This document shows, piece by piece, positions 24,253 to 33,594 of a DNA stretch of 64,000 nucleotides (its first letter is position 1; the number at the start of each line of letters is the position of its first letter). The stretch comes from Betaproteobacteria bacterium (GTDB lineage Bacteria; Pseudomonadota; Gammaproteobacteria; Burkholderiales; UBA3065), in NCBI GenBank assembly GCA_027490755.1, contig JAIXXL010000009.1, forward strand, positions 62,001 to 126,000, read 5' to 3'. Below the pieces are notes generated by a model. The model saw only the letters and a program-made list of their open reading frames with translations, had not been told where the DNA came from and did not search any database. Both the position numbers and the translations under genes were made by a program.

Positions 24253-24846
24253 TCAGGTCCGCAGCGGGTCGATGCCAATTTCGCGCAGGATCCGCGCCAG
24301 CGCGATCATCGGCAGCCCGATCAGCGCGGTCGGGTCGTCGCTCTCGCAACGTTCCAGCAGCGCGATGCCGAGCGACTCCACCTTGGCGCTGCCGGCGCAG
24401 TCCAGCGGCCGGTCCAGGGCCACGTAGCGCTGCAGCGCGGCGGCATCCAGGTCGCTGCGCATGACCACCCGCGTCTCGTCGCAGTGGCTGCCAAGCGTGC
24501 GCCCGGTGCCGCCCTCGACCACGTGTACGGCGGTGTGGAAACTCACCGTCCGTCCGCGCATCTGCAGCAGCTGCGCCAGCGCGCGTTCGGGGTCGCCGGG
24601 CTTGCCGATTCGCAGATCGCCACTGGCCGCGACCTGGTCGGAGCCGATGACGATACAACCGGTCTCCGTGCGCGCGACCGCGAGCGCCTTCGACTCGGCG
24701 AGGCGGCACGCGACCTGGCGCGGGGCTTCGCCGTCGATTGGCGTCTCGTCGACATCCGGCACGCGGACCTCGAACGGCAGACCCAAGCGCTCCAGCAAGG
24801 CGCGGCGGTAGGGGGAGGATGAGCCCAGCACCAGCCTCGGCGTCAA
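24253..24846 (-). CDS. Maf/YceF-type nucleotide pyrophosphatase
   Basis: Maf proteins hydrolyse modified or non-canonical nucleoside triphosphates; the YceF branch prefers m7GTP. The best start is TTG 24846, preceded by GGAG 7 bases upstream, giving 197 residues that begin (M)TPRLVLGSSSPYRRALL. The catalytic 'DVDETPI' and 'VIGSDQVA' motifs are present. 'SPYRR' rather than 'SPRR' and the position next to yceD-rpmF favour YceF over YhdE. It is divergent from yceD with 81 bases between, the same neighbour relation as yceF-yceD elsewhere. It precedes bcp on the same strand. Confidence 0.88.
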   Translation of the reverse strand: MTPRLVLGSSSPYRRALLERLGLPFEVRVPDVDETPIDGEAPRQVACRLAESKALAVARTETGCIVIGSDQVAASGDLRIGKPGDPERALAQLLQMRGRTVSFHTAVHVVEGGTGRTLGSHCDETRVVMRSDLDAAALQRYVALDRPLDCAGSAKVESLGIALLERCESDDPTALIGLPMIALARILREIGIDPLRT

Positions 24847-24927
24847 TTCGGACTCCAGCGGTACACGTCCTGCAAAGTCCCGCCAGAATTGACGGGCTTG
24901 TGAGGAGTCGGGTAATCTTGCACGTTT

Positions 24928-25428
24928 ATGTCGATGCCCTTGATCGTCGAACTGACGCGATTCTGCGAGGACTCTCGCACGCTGGAGGCGGCTTTTAGCC
25001 CGACCCAGCTGCCGAGGCTTCTCGATAGTGTCGCAGATACGACGGGCGGGGTGTCCATGCAGGTACGCGGTTGGGTGGATGCCCGCGACCGCCCGTGTCT
25101 GGATATCCAGATGACCGGACAGTTGTGGGTGCTGTGTCAGCGTTGCATGCGACCGATGCCGGTGGATATCCAGGTCGGCCAGACGCTCGCCTTCGGCGAG
25201 GAGAGTCTGGACGAGGCGGGTGACCCGGATTCGGTCGAGGTGCTGCCGCCGATGGAGCACATCGACCTGGCCGAGCTGGCTGAAGAAGAGTTGTTGCTGT
25301 CGCTGCCGATGTTGCCGCGGCACCAGGATTGTGACCTGCCAGGTCCAGCCGACACCGGCAAGCAGTCGCCGTTCGCAGCGCTCAACGCGCTGCGCAGCGA
25401 TGCCGGGGATGCTGACCGTCAGGATTGA
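24928..25428 (+). CDS. yceD: YceD/DUF177 23S rRNA accumulation protein
   Basis: This 166-residue protein of the YceD/DUF177 family is needed for normal 23S rRNA levels in E. coli and maize chloroplasts. The conserved pair C70 and C73 sits in '[11 protein letters not shown]', followed by an acidic segment ([22 protein letters not shown] in family terms) and the conserved 'C.L'. It heads the rpmF-plsX-fab cluster as in many proteobacteria. A perfect stem-loop separates it from rpmF by 45 bases. It is cytoplasmic, with no enzymatic motif. Confidence 0.93.
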   Translation: MSMPLIVELTRFCEDSRTLEAAFSPTQLPRLLDSVADTTGGVSMQVRGWVDARDRPCLDIQMTGQLWVLCQRCMRPMPVDIQVGQTLAFGEESLDEAGDPDSVEVLPPMEHIDLAELAEEELLLSLPMLPRHQDCDLPGPADTGKQSPFAALNALRSDAGDADRQD

Positions 25429-25433
25429 AACTT

Positions 25434-25455
25434 TGCCCCGCAGCGATGCGGGGCA
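25434..25455 (+). other. Perfect stem-loop between yceD and rpmF
   Basis: TGCCCCGCA (25434-25442) and TGCGGGGCA (25447-25455) form a 9-bp stem with a GCGA tetraloop (a GNRA fold), 18 bases before the rpmF ATG. No U-run follows, so it is not a standard terminator. It could stabilise the rpmF mRNA 5' end or act as a processing or regulatory element. Confidence 0.6.
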
Positions 25456-25473
25456 CGATAGGGAGAAGCAGAA

Positions 25474-25656
25474 ATGGCCGTCCAACAGAACAAGAAGTCC
25501 CCGTCCAAGCGTGGCATGCACCGCTCGCACGACTTCCTCACCAACCCGCCGCTGGCAGTCGAGCCGTCTACCGGCGAGACCCACCTGCGCCATCACATCT
25601 CGCCGAACGGTTTCTACCGCGGTCGCAAGGTCGTCCGCACCAAGAACGACGAGTGA
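25474..25656 (+). CDS. rpmF: Ribosomal protein L32
   Basis: L32 is a small basic protein of the large ribosomal subunit. The 60 residues start [20 protein letters not shown], the classical L32 N-terminus, and keep the '[14 protein letters not shown]' C-terminal segment. The zinc-binding cysteines of some L32 forms are absent, as is usual in proteobacteria. GGGAG stands upstream of the ATG. Its TGA overlaps an ATG (25656) that is in frame with plsX, pointing to translational coupling. Confidence 0.98.
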   Translation: MAVQQNKKSPSKRGMHRSHDFLTNPPLAVEPSTGETHLRHHISPNGFYRGRKVVRTKNDE

Positions 25657-25688
25657 TGTCATCCGGGGCGACCCGGAGCAGCGCCAGT

Positions 25689-26705
25689 ATGTCGGTGACG
25701 CTGGCGATCGACGCCATGGGCGGCGACCACGGCTTGGCCGTGACCGTCCCGGCGGCGCTTGAATTCCTGCGAAAGGCCCGGGGTGACCGCGTCATCCTGG
25801 TGGGCGACGAGCCGGCCATCCTCGAAGCCCTCAGCCGTCACCGGACCAGCCCCGATGACCGCCTGAGCGTCCGCCACACCACCCAGGTGGTCGAGATGGA
25901 CGAGGCGCCGGCCCTGGCCATGCGCAACAAGAAGGACTCGTCGATGCGCATCGCCATCGACCTCGTCCACGAGGGCGCGGCCCAAGCCTGCGTCAGCGCC
26001 GGCAACACCGGCGCGCTGATGGCCACCGCCCGATTCGTCCTCAAGACCCTGCCAGGTATCGACCGGCCCGCCATCGCCAGCATGATGCCGACGCAGAAGG
26101 GTGCGGTCTGCATCCTCGACCTCGGCGCGAACGTCGACTGCAGCCCCGAGCATCTTCTCCAGTTCGGCATCATGGGCAGTGCCCTGGTCGCCGCCACCGA
26201 GAACAAGCCCTCGCCCAGCGTCGGGCTGCTGAACATCGGCTCCGAAGACATCAAGGGCAACGAGGCGGTGAAGCGCGCCGCCGCGCTGCTGCGCAGCAGT
26301 CCGGTCAACTTTGCCGGCAACGTCGAGGGCAACGACGTGTACCGTGGCGCGGTCGACGTGGTGGTCTGCGACGGCTTCGTCGGCAACGTCTTCCTCAAGG
26401 CATCCGAGGGCCTGGCGCAGATGCTGCGCGCCTTCCTGCGTGAGGAATTCGGTCGCAGCTGGCTCACACGCCTCGCGGCGCTGCTGGCTTGGCCGGTACT
26501 CAACGCCTTCCGCCGGCGTGTCGACCATCGCCGCTACAACGGCGCCAGTCTGCTCGGCCTGCGCGGGATCGTCGTCAAGAGCCACGGCTCGGCCGATATA
26601 CTCGGGTTTCGCTGCGCGCTCGAACGCGCCGCCGAGGAAGCCCGCCACGGCCTGATCGAGCGCATCACCGCCCACGTCGAGAAACTCACTCCAGTCGACG
26701 CATGA
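25689..26705 (+). CDS. plsX: Phosphate acyltransferase PlsX
   Basis: PlsX makes acyl-phosphate from acyl-ACP, the first step of phospholipid synthesis in the PlsX/PlsY route. The chosen ATG (25689) gives 338 residues starting [15 protein letters not shown], the family N-terminus. An in-frame ATG at 25656 would add 11 residues and overlaps the rpmF stop; either is possible. '[12 protein letters not shown]', 'DLGANVDC' and '[14 protein letters not shown]' are family motifs. Its stop overlaps the fabH ATG by 4 bases, so acyl-phosphate production is coupled to the fatty acid initiation enzyme. Confidence 0.95.
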   Translation: MSVTLAIDAMGGDHGLAVTVPAALEFLRKARGDRVILVGDEPAILEALSRHRTSPDDRLSVRHTTQVVEMDEAPALAMRNKKDSSMRIAIDLVHEGAAQACVSAGNTGALMATARFVLKTLPGIDRPAIASMMPTQKGAVCILDLGANVDCSPEHLLQFGIMGSALVAATENKPSPSVGLLNIGSEDIKGNEAVKRAAALLRSSPVNFAGNVEGNDVYRGAVDVVVCDGFVGNVFLKASEGLAQMLRAFLREEFGRSWLTRLAALLAWPVLNAFRRRVDHRRYNGASLLGLRGIVVKSHGSADILGFRCALERAAEEARHGLIERITAHVEKLTPVDA

Positions 26706-27664
26706 CCTTTTCCCGCATCGCCGCGACCGGCTCGCACCTGCCGGACCGCGCCGTCACCAACCAGGAACTCGCGACCCGCGTCGACACCACCGATGAGTGG
26801 ATCGTCTCGCGCAGCGGCATCTCGCAGCGCTACCTGGCCAACGACGCCGAGCGCACCAGCGACCTCGCTCTCGCCGCCGCGCGCAAGGCCCTGACGACGG
26901 CCGGATGGGCGCCCGACGACCTTGACCTGATCGTAGTCGCCACCACCACCCCGGACATGACCTTCCCCAGCACCGCCTGCATCGTCCAGGCCGGGCTCGG
27001 GGTGACCAACGGCTGCGCCGCCTTCGATGTGCAGGCGGTCTGCAGCGGCTTCATCTACGCCTTCGCCACCGCCGACGCGATGATCCGCAGCGGCATGGTG
27101 AAGAAGGCGCTGGTGATCGGCGCCGAGACGCTGTCGCGCATCATCGACTGGAACGACCGCGGCACCTGCGTGCTGTTCGGCGATGGCGCCGGCTGCGTGC
27201 TGCTCGAGGCTGCCACCGAGCCCGGCGTGATCGGCTGCCATTTGCACGCCGACGGGCGCCACATGCCCATCCTCAAGGCGCCCGGTGTGCTCGAGGCCGG
27301 CCAGGTGCGCGGCAACCCGTTCATCGAGATGGACGGCCAGGCGGTGTTCAAATTCGCCGTCGAGGCACTCGCCGCCACCGCCCAGGAGACCCTGGCCGCG
27401 CACGGCATGAGCGGCGAGGACGTCGACTGGATGGTCCCGCACCAGGCCAACATCCGCATCATCCAGTCCACCGCCAAGCGCCTGAAGATCCCGATGGAGC
27501 GTGTCGTGACCACTGTCGCGCAGCACGGCAACACCTCCGCCGCATCGATACCGCTGGCGCTGGATGTCGCGGTGCGCGACGGCCGCATCCGCCGCGGTCA
27601 GACCGTGCTGATGGAAGGCATCGGCGCCGGCTTCGCCTGGGGCTCGGCGCTGGTGCGCTACTAG
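26702..27664 (+). CDS. fabH: Beta-ketoacyl-ACP synthase III
   Basis: FabH condenses acetyl-CoA with malonyl-ACP to start fatty acid synthesis. The 320-residue protein has the complete triad C114 ([10 protein letters not shown]), H247 (VPHQANIRI) and N277 (AQHGNTSAA). The '[11 protein letters not shown]' stretch is typical of FabH. It overlaps plsX (ATGA) and is followed by a 77-base gap before fabD. All features point to a normal chain-initiating enzyme; branched or acetyl primer preference cannot be read from sequence. Confidence 0.97.
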   Translation: MTFSRIAATGSHLPDRAVTNQELATRVDTTDEWIVSRSGISQRYLANDAERTSDLALAAARKALTTAGWAPDDLDLIVVATTTPDMTFPSTACIVQAGLGVTNGCAAFDVQAVCSGFIYAFATADAMIRSGMVKKALVIGAETLSRIIDWNDRGTCVLFGDGAGCVLLEAATEPGVIGCHLHADGRHMPILKAPGVLEAGQVRGNPFIEMDGQAVFKFAVEALAATAQETLAAHGMSGEDVDWMVPHQANIRIIQSTAKRLKIPMERVVTTVAQHGNTSAASIPLALDVAVRDGRIRRGQTVLMEGIGAGFAWGSALVRY

Positions 27665-27741
27665 CCTCCGATCGTAGGGCCGCCGCCGCGCCTGCACCCA
27701 CACCCGCAATCGAACCACCCGAAACCCCGAGAGACACCCCT

Positions 27742-28665
27742 ATGACGCTCGCCTTCGTCTTCCCCGGCCAGGGCTCACAGTCGGTCGGCATGATGAACGC
27801 CTTCGCCGACCTGCCCGAGGTGCGCCAGACCTTTGACGAGGCCTCCGTGGCGCTCGGCTTCGACCTCTGGAAGATGGTCACCGAGGGCCCCGAATCGGAC
27901 CTGAACCAGACCATCAACACCCAGCCCGCTGTGCTCGCCGCCGGCATCGCACTCTGGCGCGCCTGGCAGGCGCGTGGCGGCGCCACACCCGTGGTCGCGG
28001 CTGGGCACAGCCTCGGCGAGGTGGTCGCGCTGACCGCCGCCGGCGCGATCGATTTCGCCACCGCGGTGCCGCTGGTGCGGGTGCGCGCAACGCTGATGCA
28101 GGACGCCGTTGCCGGACAGGCCACGGCGATGATGGCGGTGCTCGGTCTCGACGACGACGCGGTGATCGCCGCCTGCGCCGAGGCGGCGCAGGGCCAGGTC
28201 TGCGAGGCGGTCAATTTCAACGGCCCCGGCCAGGTGGTGATCGCCGGTCACGCCGAGGCGGTCAGCCGCGCCGGCGAGATCGCCAAGGCCAAGGGCGCCA
28301 AGCGCGCGCTGCCGCTGCCGGTGAGCGTGCCCAGCCATTGCTCGCTGCTGAAGGGCGCGGGTGAGGCGTTCGGCGAGCATCTGCAGGGCATCGAACTGGC
28401 GGCGCCATGCTTCCCGGTGGTGCAGAACGCCGACCGCGCCGCCCACAGCCATGCCGCCGCCATCCGCGACGCGCTGGCGCGGCAGCTGTATTCGCCGGTG
28501 CCGTGGACCGCCACCGTGGCCGACATTGCCGCTCAGGGTGTGACGCGCATCATCGAATGCGGCCCCGGCAAGGTGCTGACCGGCCTCAACAAGCGCATCG
28601 CCACCGAGGCCGAGTGCCTGGCGCTGAGCGACCGCGCCACCTTCGACCAGCTGCTGGGAGGCTGA
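27742..28665 (+). CDS. fabD: Malonyl-CoA:ACP transacylase
   Basis: FabD moves the malonyl group from CoA to ACP. The 307-residue protein shows the N-terminal 'FVFPGQGSQSVGM' and the nucleophile elbow GHSLGE with S90. The partner histidine lies in 'SVPSHCSLL' near residue 200. It is preceded by a GAGAG sequence and followed after one base by fabG, so the two are coupled. Confidence 0.97.
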   Translation: MTLAFVFPGQGSQSVGMMNAFADLPEVRQTFDEASVALGFDLWKMVTEGPESDLNQTINTQPAVLAAGIALWRAWQARGGATPVVAAGHSLGEVVALTAAGAIDFATAVPLVRVRATLMQDAVAGQATAMMAVLGLDDDAVIAACAEAAQGQVCEAVNFNGPGQVVIAGHAEAVSRAGEIAKAKGAKRALPLPVSVPSHCSLLKGAGEAFGEHLQGIELAAPCFPVVQNADRAAHSHAAAIRDALARQLYSPVPWTATVADIAAQGVTRIIECGPGKVLTGLNKRIATEAECLALSDRATFDQLLGG

Positions 28666-28666
28666 C

Positions 28667-29410
28667 ATGTCCGATAACCAACACGTTGCCCTTGTCACCG
28701 GCGCCAGCCGCGGCATCGGCCAGGCCATCCTGCACGCGCTGGCCAGGGCCGGAATGCAGGTCGTCGGCACCGCCACCTCCGACACCGGTGCCGAGTCGAT
28801 CAGTGCCGCGCTGAAGGCCGCTGGGCTGAACGGCCGCGGCGCCAGGCTCGATGTGCGTGATGCTGCCGCGGTCGAAGCGCTGCTGGCCGACATCGAGGCG
28901 AAGGAGGGCGCGCTGACGGTACTGGTCAACAATGCCGGTGTCACCCGCGACAACCTGCTCATGCGCATGAAGGACGAGGAGTGGGACGAGATCCTCGCCA
29001 CCAACCTGACGCCGGTGTTCCGCCTGTCCAAGGCCGTCATCCGGCCGATGATGAAGGCGCGCTACGGGCGCATCGTCAACATCACCTCGGTGGTGGGCCA
29101 CGCCGGCAACGCCGGCCAGACCAACTACTCGGCGGCCAAGGCCGCGGTGGCGGGCTTTTCCAAGTCGCTGGCGCGCGAGGTCGGCAGCCGTGGCATCACC
29201 GTCAACTGCGTGGCACCCGGCTTCATCGACACCGACATGACGCGGGCCCTGTCCGACGCACAGCGCGAGGGCCTGCTCGGCAACATCCCGGCCGGACGCT
29301 TGGGCCAGGTGGAAGATATCGCCGCCGCAGTCGCCTTCCTTGCATCGCCCGCAGCGGGATACATTACGGGTGAGACGTTGCACGTCAACGGCGGTATGTA
29401 CATGGCCTGA
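28667..29410 (+). CDS. fabG: 3-oxoacyl-ACP reductase
   Basis: FabG reduces 3-oxoacyl-ACP with NADPH. The 247-residue short-chain dehydrogenase has the cofactor motif TGASRGIG at residues 11-18, NNAG near 88-91 and the catalytic S141, Y154, K158 in 'SVVGHAGNAGQTNYSAAKAA'. The C-terminal 'GYITGETLHVNGGMYM' matches FabG. It sits between fabD and acpP in the usual order, with 150 bases before acpP that appear to hold a separate acpP promoter. Confidence 0.97.
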   Translation: MSDNQHVALVTGASRGIGQAILHALARAGMQVVGTATSDTGAESISAALKAAGLNGRGARLDVRDAAAVEALLADIEAKEGALTVLVNNAGVTRDNLLMRMKDEEWDEILATNLTPVFRLSKAVIRPMMKARYGRIVNITSVVGHAGNAGQTNYSAAKAAVAGFSKSLAREVGSRGITVNCVAPGFIDTDMTRALSDAQREGLLGNIPAGRLGQVEDIAAAVAFLASPAAGYITGETLHVNGGMYMA

Positions 29411-29440
29411 TGGGAAACCTTCCCGGCGCTCATTCCGGCG

Positions 29441-29476
29441 TTGAGAAATAGGCTCGAAACTGTTTTTTGGTAGTAT
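29441..29476 (+). promoter_or_regulatory. Possible acpP promoter region
   Basis: The 150-base fabG-acpP gap contains an AT-rich island unlike the surrounding sequence, with TTGAGA (29441-29446), a T6 run and a -10-like TAGTAT (29471-29476). The spacing between the two hexamers (24) is too long for them to act together, so only the -10 is suggestive. acpP usually has its own strong promoter, which fits the location. Confidence 0.3.
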
Positions 29477-29560
29477 TCGCACCGGCCTGAGGAGGGCCGC
29501 CAGGCTGCCGGATCGAGTCGCACCGCCAGCCGCCCCCTGTCAATGAGGATGGAAGATCAG

Positions 29561-29797
29561 ATGGAAAACATCGAACAGCGTGTCAAGAAGATCGTCGCCG
29601 AGCAGCTGGGCGTGAGCGAAGCGGAGGTCAAGAACGAGTCGTCATTCGTCGACGACCTCGGAGCCGACTCGCTGGACACCGTCGAACTGGTGATGGCCCT
29701 CGAGGAAGAGTTCGAGTGCGAGATCCCGGACGAGGACGCCGAAAAGATCACCACGGTGCAACAGGCCATCGACTACGTCTCGGCCCACCTCAAGTAA
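29561..29797 (+). CDS. acpP: Acyl carrier protein
   Basis: AcpP carries growing acyl chains on phosphopantetheine attached to S37 in the DSL motif '[18 protein letters not shown]'. From ATG 29561 it has 78 residues and is strongly acidic, as expected. Two upstream in-frame ATGs (29543 and 29549) would add six residues not found in ACPs, and a GGAAGA lies before the chosen start. It lies between fabG and fabF, the standard order. Confidence 0.98.
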   Translation: MENIEQRVKKIVAEQLGVSEAEVKNESSFVDDLGADSLDTVELVMALEEEFECEIPDEDAEKITTVQQAIDYVSAHLK

Positions 29798-29875
29798 CAC
29801 CGCGCGGCCCTTGCCGGCCGCGCCACAACTCCGGCCGTTGGCAACCGCCGCGGCCGCATGACCCCGGAGAACCGA

Positions 29876-31114
29876 GTGTCCCGCCGTCGCGTCGTCGTTA
29901 CCGGAATCGGCATCGTCTCTCCCATCGGCAACAACGCTGCCGAGAACTGGGACTCGATCCGCGCCGGTCGTTCCGGCATCACCCGCATCACCCGCTTCGA
30001 CGCATCCGGCATGTCCTGCCAGATCGCCGGCGAGGTGAAGGGCTTCGATCCCACCCAGTACATCTCGCCGAAGGAAGTGCGGCGGATGGACACCTTCATC
30101 CACTATGGACTCGCTGCCGGCATCGAGGCCGTCAAGGACGCCGGGCTGGACACGCCGCTCGCCGACCCGACCCGCGTCGGTGTCAACATCGGCGCAGGCA
30201 TCGGCGGCCTGCCGCTCATCGAAGACACGCACAACGTTCTGCTGGAAGGCGGTGCGCGCAAGGTCTCGCCGTTCTTCATCCCCGGCTCGATCATCAACAT
30301 GATCTCCGGCAACCTGTCCATCCAGTTCGGCTTCAAGGGGCCGAACCTGGCGATGGTCACGGCCTGCACCACGGCGACCCATTGCATCGGCGAGTCCGGA
30401 CGCATCATCGAGTACGGCGACGCCGACGTGATGATCGCTGGTGGCGCTGAGGCCGCCATCTGCGCCCTGGGCATCGCCGGATTCGCCTCGGCTCGTGCGC
30501 TGTCGACCCGCAACGACGACCCCGCCACCGCCTCGCGGCCGTGGGACATCGGCCGTGACGGCTTCGTCATGGGCGAGGGCGCCGGCGTGCTGGTGCTCGA
30601 GGAATACGAACACGCGAAGAAGCGTGGCGCGAAGATCTACTGCGAACTGGCCGGCTACGGCATGAGCGGCGACGCCAACCACATCACCGCACCCTGCGAA
30701 GATGGCGAAGGCGCTTCTCGTTGCATGATCAATGCCTTGCGCAATGCTTCTGCGAACGTGGATGAGATCGACTACATCAACGCACACGGCACCTCGACGC
30801 CGCTCGGCGATGTGGCCGAGCAGATCGCCGTCAAGCGCGCGCTGGGCGACCATGCCTACAAGGTCGCGGTGAGCTCGACAAAATCCATGACCGGCCACCT
30901 GCTTGGCGCCGCCGGTGGGGTCGAGGCGGTCTACAGCGTGATGGCGATCCATCACCAGGTCGCGCCGCCGACCATCAACCTGCACGAGCAGGATCCGCAG
31001 TGCGACCTCGACTTCGTGCCGAATGTCGCCCGCGAGATGAAGATCGGGCTCGCGCTCTCCAACTCCTTCGGCTTCGGCGGCACCAACGGCACGCTCGCCT
31101 TCCGCAAGGTCTGA
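29876..31114 (+). CDS. fabF: Beta-ketoacyl-ACP synthase II
   Basis: FabF elongates acyl-ACP, including the temperature-sensitive C16:1 to C18:1 step in E. coli. The GTG at 29876 is chosen because GGAG (29866-29869) lies 6 bases upstream and the product then begins MSRRRVVVTGIG, exactly as in the family. The ATG at 29858 would add six atypical residues and put the Shine-Dalgarno inside the gene. The 412-residue protein has C164 in 'VTACTTATHCIG' and the histidines in 'NAHGTSTPLGD' and 'MTGHLLGAAGG'. It is followed by pabC after 22 bases. Confidence 0.97.
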   Translation: MSRRRVVVTGIGIVSPIGNNAAENWDSIRAGRSGITRITRFDASGMSCQIAGEVKGFDPTQYISPKEVRRMDTFIHYGLAAGIEAVKDAGLDTPLADPTRVGVNIGAGIGGLPLIEDTHNVLLEGGARKVSPFFIPGSIINMISGNLSIQFGFKGPNLAMVTACTTATHCIGESGRIIEYGDADVMIAGGAEAAICALGIAGFASARALSTRNDDPATASRPWDIGRDGFVMGEGAGVLVLEEYEHAKKRGAKIYCELAGYGMSGDANHITAPCEDGEGASRCMINALRNASANVDEIDYINAHGTSTPLGDVAEQIAVKRALGDHAYKVAVSSTKSMTGHLLGAAGGVEAVYSVMAIHHQVAPPTINLHEQDPQCDLDFVPNVAREMKIGLALSNSFGFGGTNGTLAFRKV

Positions 31115-31136
31115 GGCGGAAGGCCGCGGGCAGGGC

Positions 31137-31961
31137 GTGGCCAGCGGACGCGAGACCCCAAGCTTGGCTGTCATCGGGTCAGACCGCGGCCTGCTCTACG
31201 GCGACGGCGTCTTTCGTACCTTCCGGCGTGGCAGTTCGGGCATCTGGGACCGCGAGGCCCAGTACGCGCTGCTTGCCAAGGACTGCGCAGCGCTCGCCAT
31301 CGAGCCGCCGGCTCAAGCCGAGCTCGACGGTGCCATCGCAAGCGCGAGTGCCGCGTGCGCCTATCCCGAACAAGTGATCCGCGTGACCGTGACCCGCGGC
31401 ATCGGCCCCAGGGGCTACCGCCCCCCGGTCGGTGTCCAGCCCTCGCTCTACGTCTCGGCTGGCCCAGCACCGGAACTGCGGGCCTGGGATGCCGGCTACA
31501 CCCTCCGCGTCTGCGAGCTGCGCCTGGGCTACCAGCCGCGTCTGGCCGGCACCAAGCACCTCAACCGTCTGGAGAATGTGCTGGCGCGCGCCGAATGGGA
31601 CGATCCCGCGATCGACGACGGCGTGCTGCTCGGCCAGTCCGGTGAGGTTGTCGAGAGCACCATGGGCAACCTGTTCTGGCACTCGGGGGATACCGTCTTC
31701 ACGCCCGCGCTGAACCGGGCCGGCGTGTCTGGTCGACAGCGTGCGCGCATCCTCGACGCTCTGCGACGCGAGGGTGCCAACGTGGTCATCGGCCACTTCT
31801 CGCTCGGCAGCCTGACCACGGCCGCCGAGGTCTGGGTCTGCAACAGCGTGATCGGGCTGCGCGCGGTCACGTCCATCGATGGCCGCGCGTTTCCCGCCGG
31901 CAGCGTCGCTCAGAGGCTGGCCAGCAGCCTCTTCTGCGACTGGCAGCCGCAACAGCGGTGA
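31137..31961 (+). CDS. pabC: Aminodeoxychorismate lyase
   Basis: PabC, a fold-type IV PLP enzyme, releases pyruvate from aminodeoxychorismate to give 4-aminobenzoate for folate. The 274-residue protein has the Schiff-base lysine K140 in 'LAGTKHLNRLENVLA' and the phosphate-binding 'EVVESTMGNLFW'. The GTG start has no strong Shine-Dalgarno, and an internal start is possible. Position between fabF and mltG matches the conserved fabF-pabC-mltG order. Its stop overlaps the mltG start (GTGA). Confidence 0.93.
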   Translation: MASGRETPSLAVIGSDRGLLYGDGVFRTFRRGSSGIWDREAQYALLAKDCAALAIEPPAQAELDGAIASASAACAYPEQVIRVTVTRGIGPRGYRPPVGVQPSLYVSAGPAPELRAWDAGYTLRVCELRLGYQPRLAGTKHLNRLENVLARAEWDDPAIDDGVLLGQSGEVVESTMGNLFWHSGDTVFTPALNRAGVSGRQRARILDALRREGANVVIGHFSLGSLTTAAEVWVCNSVIGLRAVTSIDGRAFPAGSVAQRLASSLFCDWQPQQR

Positions 31962-32983
31962 AGCCACGCGCGCCTGCGGGCGGCGCCCGCCCGCCCATCT
32001 GGCACCGCCTCCTGCGGCTGTCGGCGTTTTTTGGAATCGTGTTGTCGGCGTGGCTGCTGTGGTACGCGAACAGCAGCTATGACATCGGCGAAGGCGGTAT
32101 CACGGTCGATATCCCGCAGGGCAGCCAGCGCTCTGTGGCGAAGGCGCTGGCGGGGCAGGGCATCGGTTCGCTCGAGGTGCCGTTCTGGGTGCTCGGGCGG
32201 CTCACCGGTCTCGGCAGCAGCATCAAGGCCGGCCGTTACCACATCGAACCTGAGACCACGCCATACCGCCTGCTCGAGCAGCTGGTGCGTGGCGACACGG
32301 TAAAGGTCGCCATCACCCTGGTCGAGGGCTGGCGCTTCTCGCAATGGCGCTCGGCACTCGCGGCCGAGAGTGGCCTGCGCAACGAGACCGGCCGGTTGAG
32401 CGAGGCCGAGATCATGGCGGAACTCGGGGCCCCGGGCGCGCGCGCCGAGGGCCGCTTCCTGCCGGACACCTACATCGTCAGCCACGGCACCGCCGATCGC
32501 GTCGTGCTGCGCATGGCCTACCGTGCCATGCAGGAGGCGCTGACCGCCGCGTGGGCCGAGCGTAGCCCGGACGTGGCGGTTCGCAGCCCCGCCGAGGCGC
32601 TGATCCTGGCCTCGATCGTCGAGAAGGAGACCGGCGTCGCCGACGAGCGCCCGCTGATCGCCGGTGTCTTTGGCAACCGCCTGCGCCGCGGCATGCTGCT
32701 GCAGACCGACCCGACGGTGATCTACGGTCTCGGCGAATCCTTTGACGGCAACCTCACCCGGGCCGACCTGACACGCGACACGCCGTGGAACACCTACACC
32801 CGCACCGGGCTGCCGCCAACGCCGATCGCCATGCCCGGACGCGCAGCTCTGGCAGCGGCCACCCGCCCAGCGAAGACCGACGCGCTGTATTTTGTTGCCG
32901 CGGGCGGTGGCCGGCACACGTTCTCCGCCACCCTCGAGCAGCACAATGTGGCGGTACGGCAACTGGTCAAGAGGACGCGCTGA
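31958..32983 (+). CDS. mltG: Endolytic murein transglycosylase MltG
   Basis: MltG cleaves nascent glycan strands in the periplasm and may set glycan length. The 341-residue protein has one N-terminal transmembrane helix (about residues 18-37) with the rest periplasmic. The YceG-like domain holds the catalytic glutamate in 'ILASIVEKETGVADERPLIAGVF' (motif near residue 220) and the 'LQTDPTVIYGLG' signature. It starts at GTG 31958 overlapping pabC and ends overlapping the tmk ATG, so it is translationally coupled on both sides. Confidence 0.94.
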   Translation: MKPRAPAGGARPPIWHRLLRLSAFFGIVLSAWLLWYANSSYDIGEGGITVDIPQGSQRSVAKALAGQGIGSLEVPFWVLGRLTGLGSSIKAGRYHIEPETTPYRLLEQLVRGDTVKVAITLVEGWRFSQWRSALAAESGLRNETGRLSEAEIMAELGAPGARAEGRFLPDTYIVSHGTADRVVLRMAYRAMQEALTAAWAERSPDVAVRSPAEALILASIVEKETGVADERPLIAGVFGNRLRRGMLLQTDPTVIYGLGESFDGNLTRADLTRDTPWNTYTRTGLPPTPIAMPGRAALAAATRPAKTDALYFVAAGGGRHTFSATLEQHNVAVRQLVKRTR

Positions 32984-33594
32984 TGGGCAGCCTGTTCATC
33001 TCCTTCGAGGGCATCGATGGCGCCGGCAAGAGCACGCACATCGCGCGCCTGCATCAGCACCTGTCGGGGCGCGGCCTCGACGTCTGCCTGACGCGCGAAC
33101 CCGGCGGCACGCCGCTGGGCGAGTCCATCCGCGAGTGGGTGCTGCACCAGCCGGTCGACGTGGTCACCGAGGTGCTGCTGATGTTCGCGGCACGCGCCGA
33201 GCATCTGGATCGCGTCATCCGGCCAGCGCTGCAGGCGGGCAGGGTAGTGCTGTGCGACCGCTTCACCGACGCGACGATGGCCTATCAGGGTGCCGGCCGC
33301 GGCGTCGACATGGCTTTACTGCGCGCCCTCGCAGACAAGGTCGAGGCCGGCACGCGCCCGGCGCTCACCGTGCTGTTCGACGTGCCACCGGCCGTGAGCA
33401 AGGCGCGCCTCGAGGGCCTCAAGTCGCCGGACCGCTTCGAGCGCGAGCAGCAGGACTTCTTTGCCAGGGTGCGGCAGGGCTATCTGGACCTTGCGCATGC
33501 CGAACCCGAGCGCTTTGTCGTGCTCGACGCCGGCCAGCCGATGGACAGCGTGACCGCCGCCCTGCTGCAGGCAGTAGAGGCTCGACTGCCGTGA
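32983..33594 (+). CDS. tmk: Thymidylate kinase
   Basis: Tmk phosphorylates dTMP to dTDP. The 203-residue protein has the P-loop in 'FEGIDGAGKST' (residues 8-18), the DR motif 'LCDRFTDATMAYQGAGRG' and the LID-region 'SPDRFEREQQDFF'. Overlap of one base with mltG and 4 bases with holB shows tight coupling. All motifs are intact. Confidence 0.97.
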   Translation: MGSLFISFEGIDGAGKSTHIARLHQHLSGRGLDVCLTREPGGTPLGESIREWVLHQPVDVVTEVLLMFAARAEHLDRVIRPALQAGRVVLCDRFTDATMAYQGAGRGVDMALLRALADKVEAGTRPALTVLFDVPPAVSKARLEGLKSPDRFEREQQDFFARVRQGYLDLAHAEPERFVVLDAGQPMDSVTAALLQAVEARLP

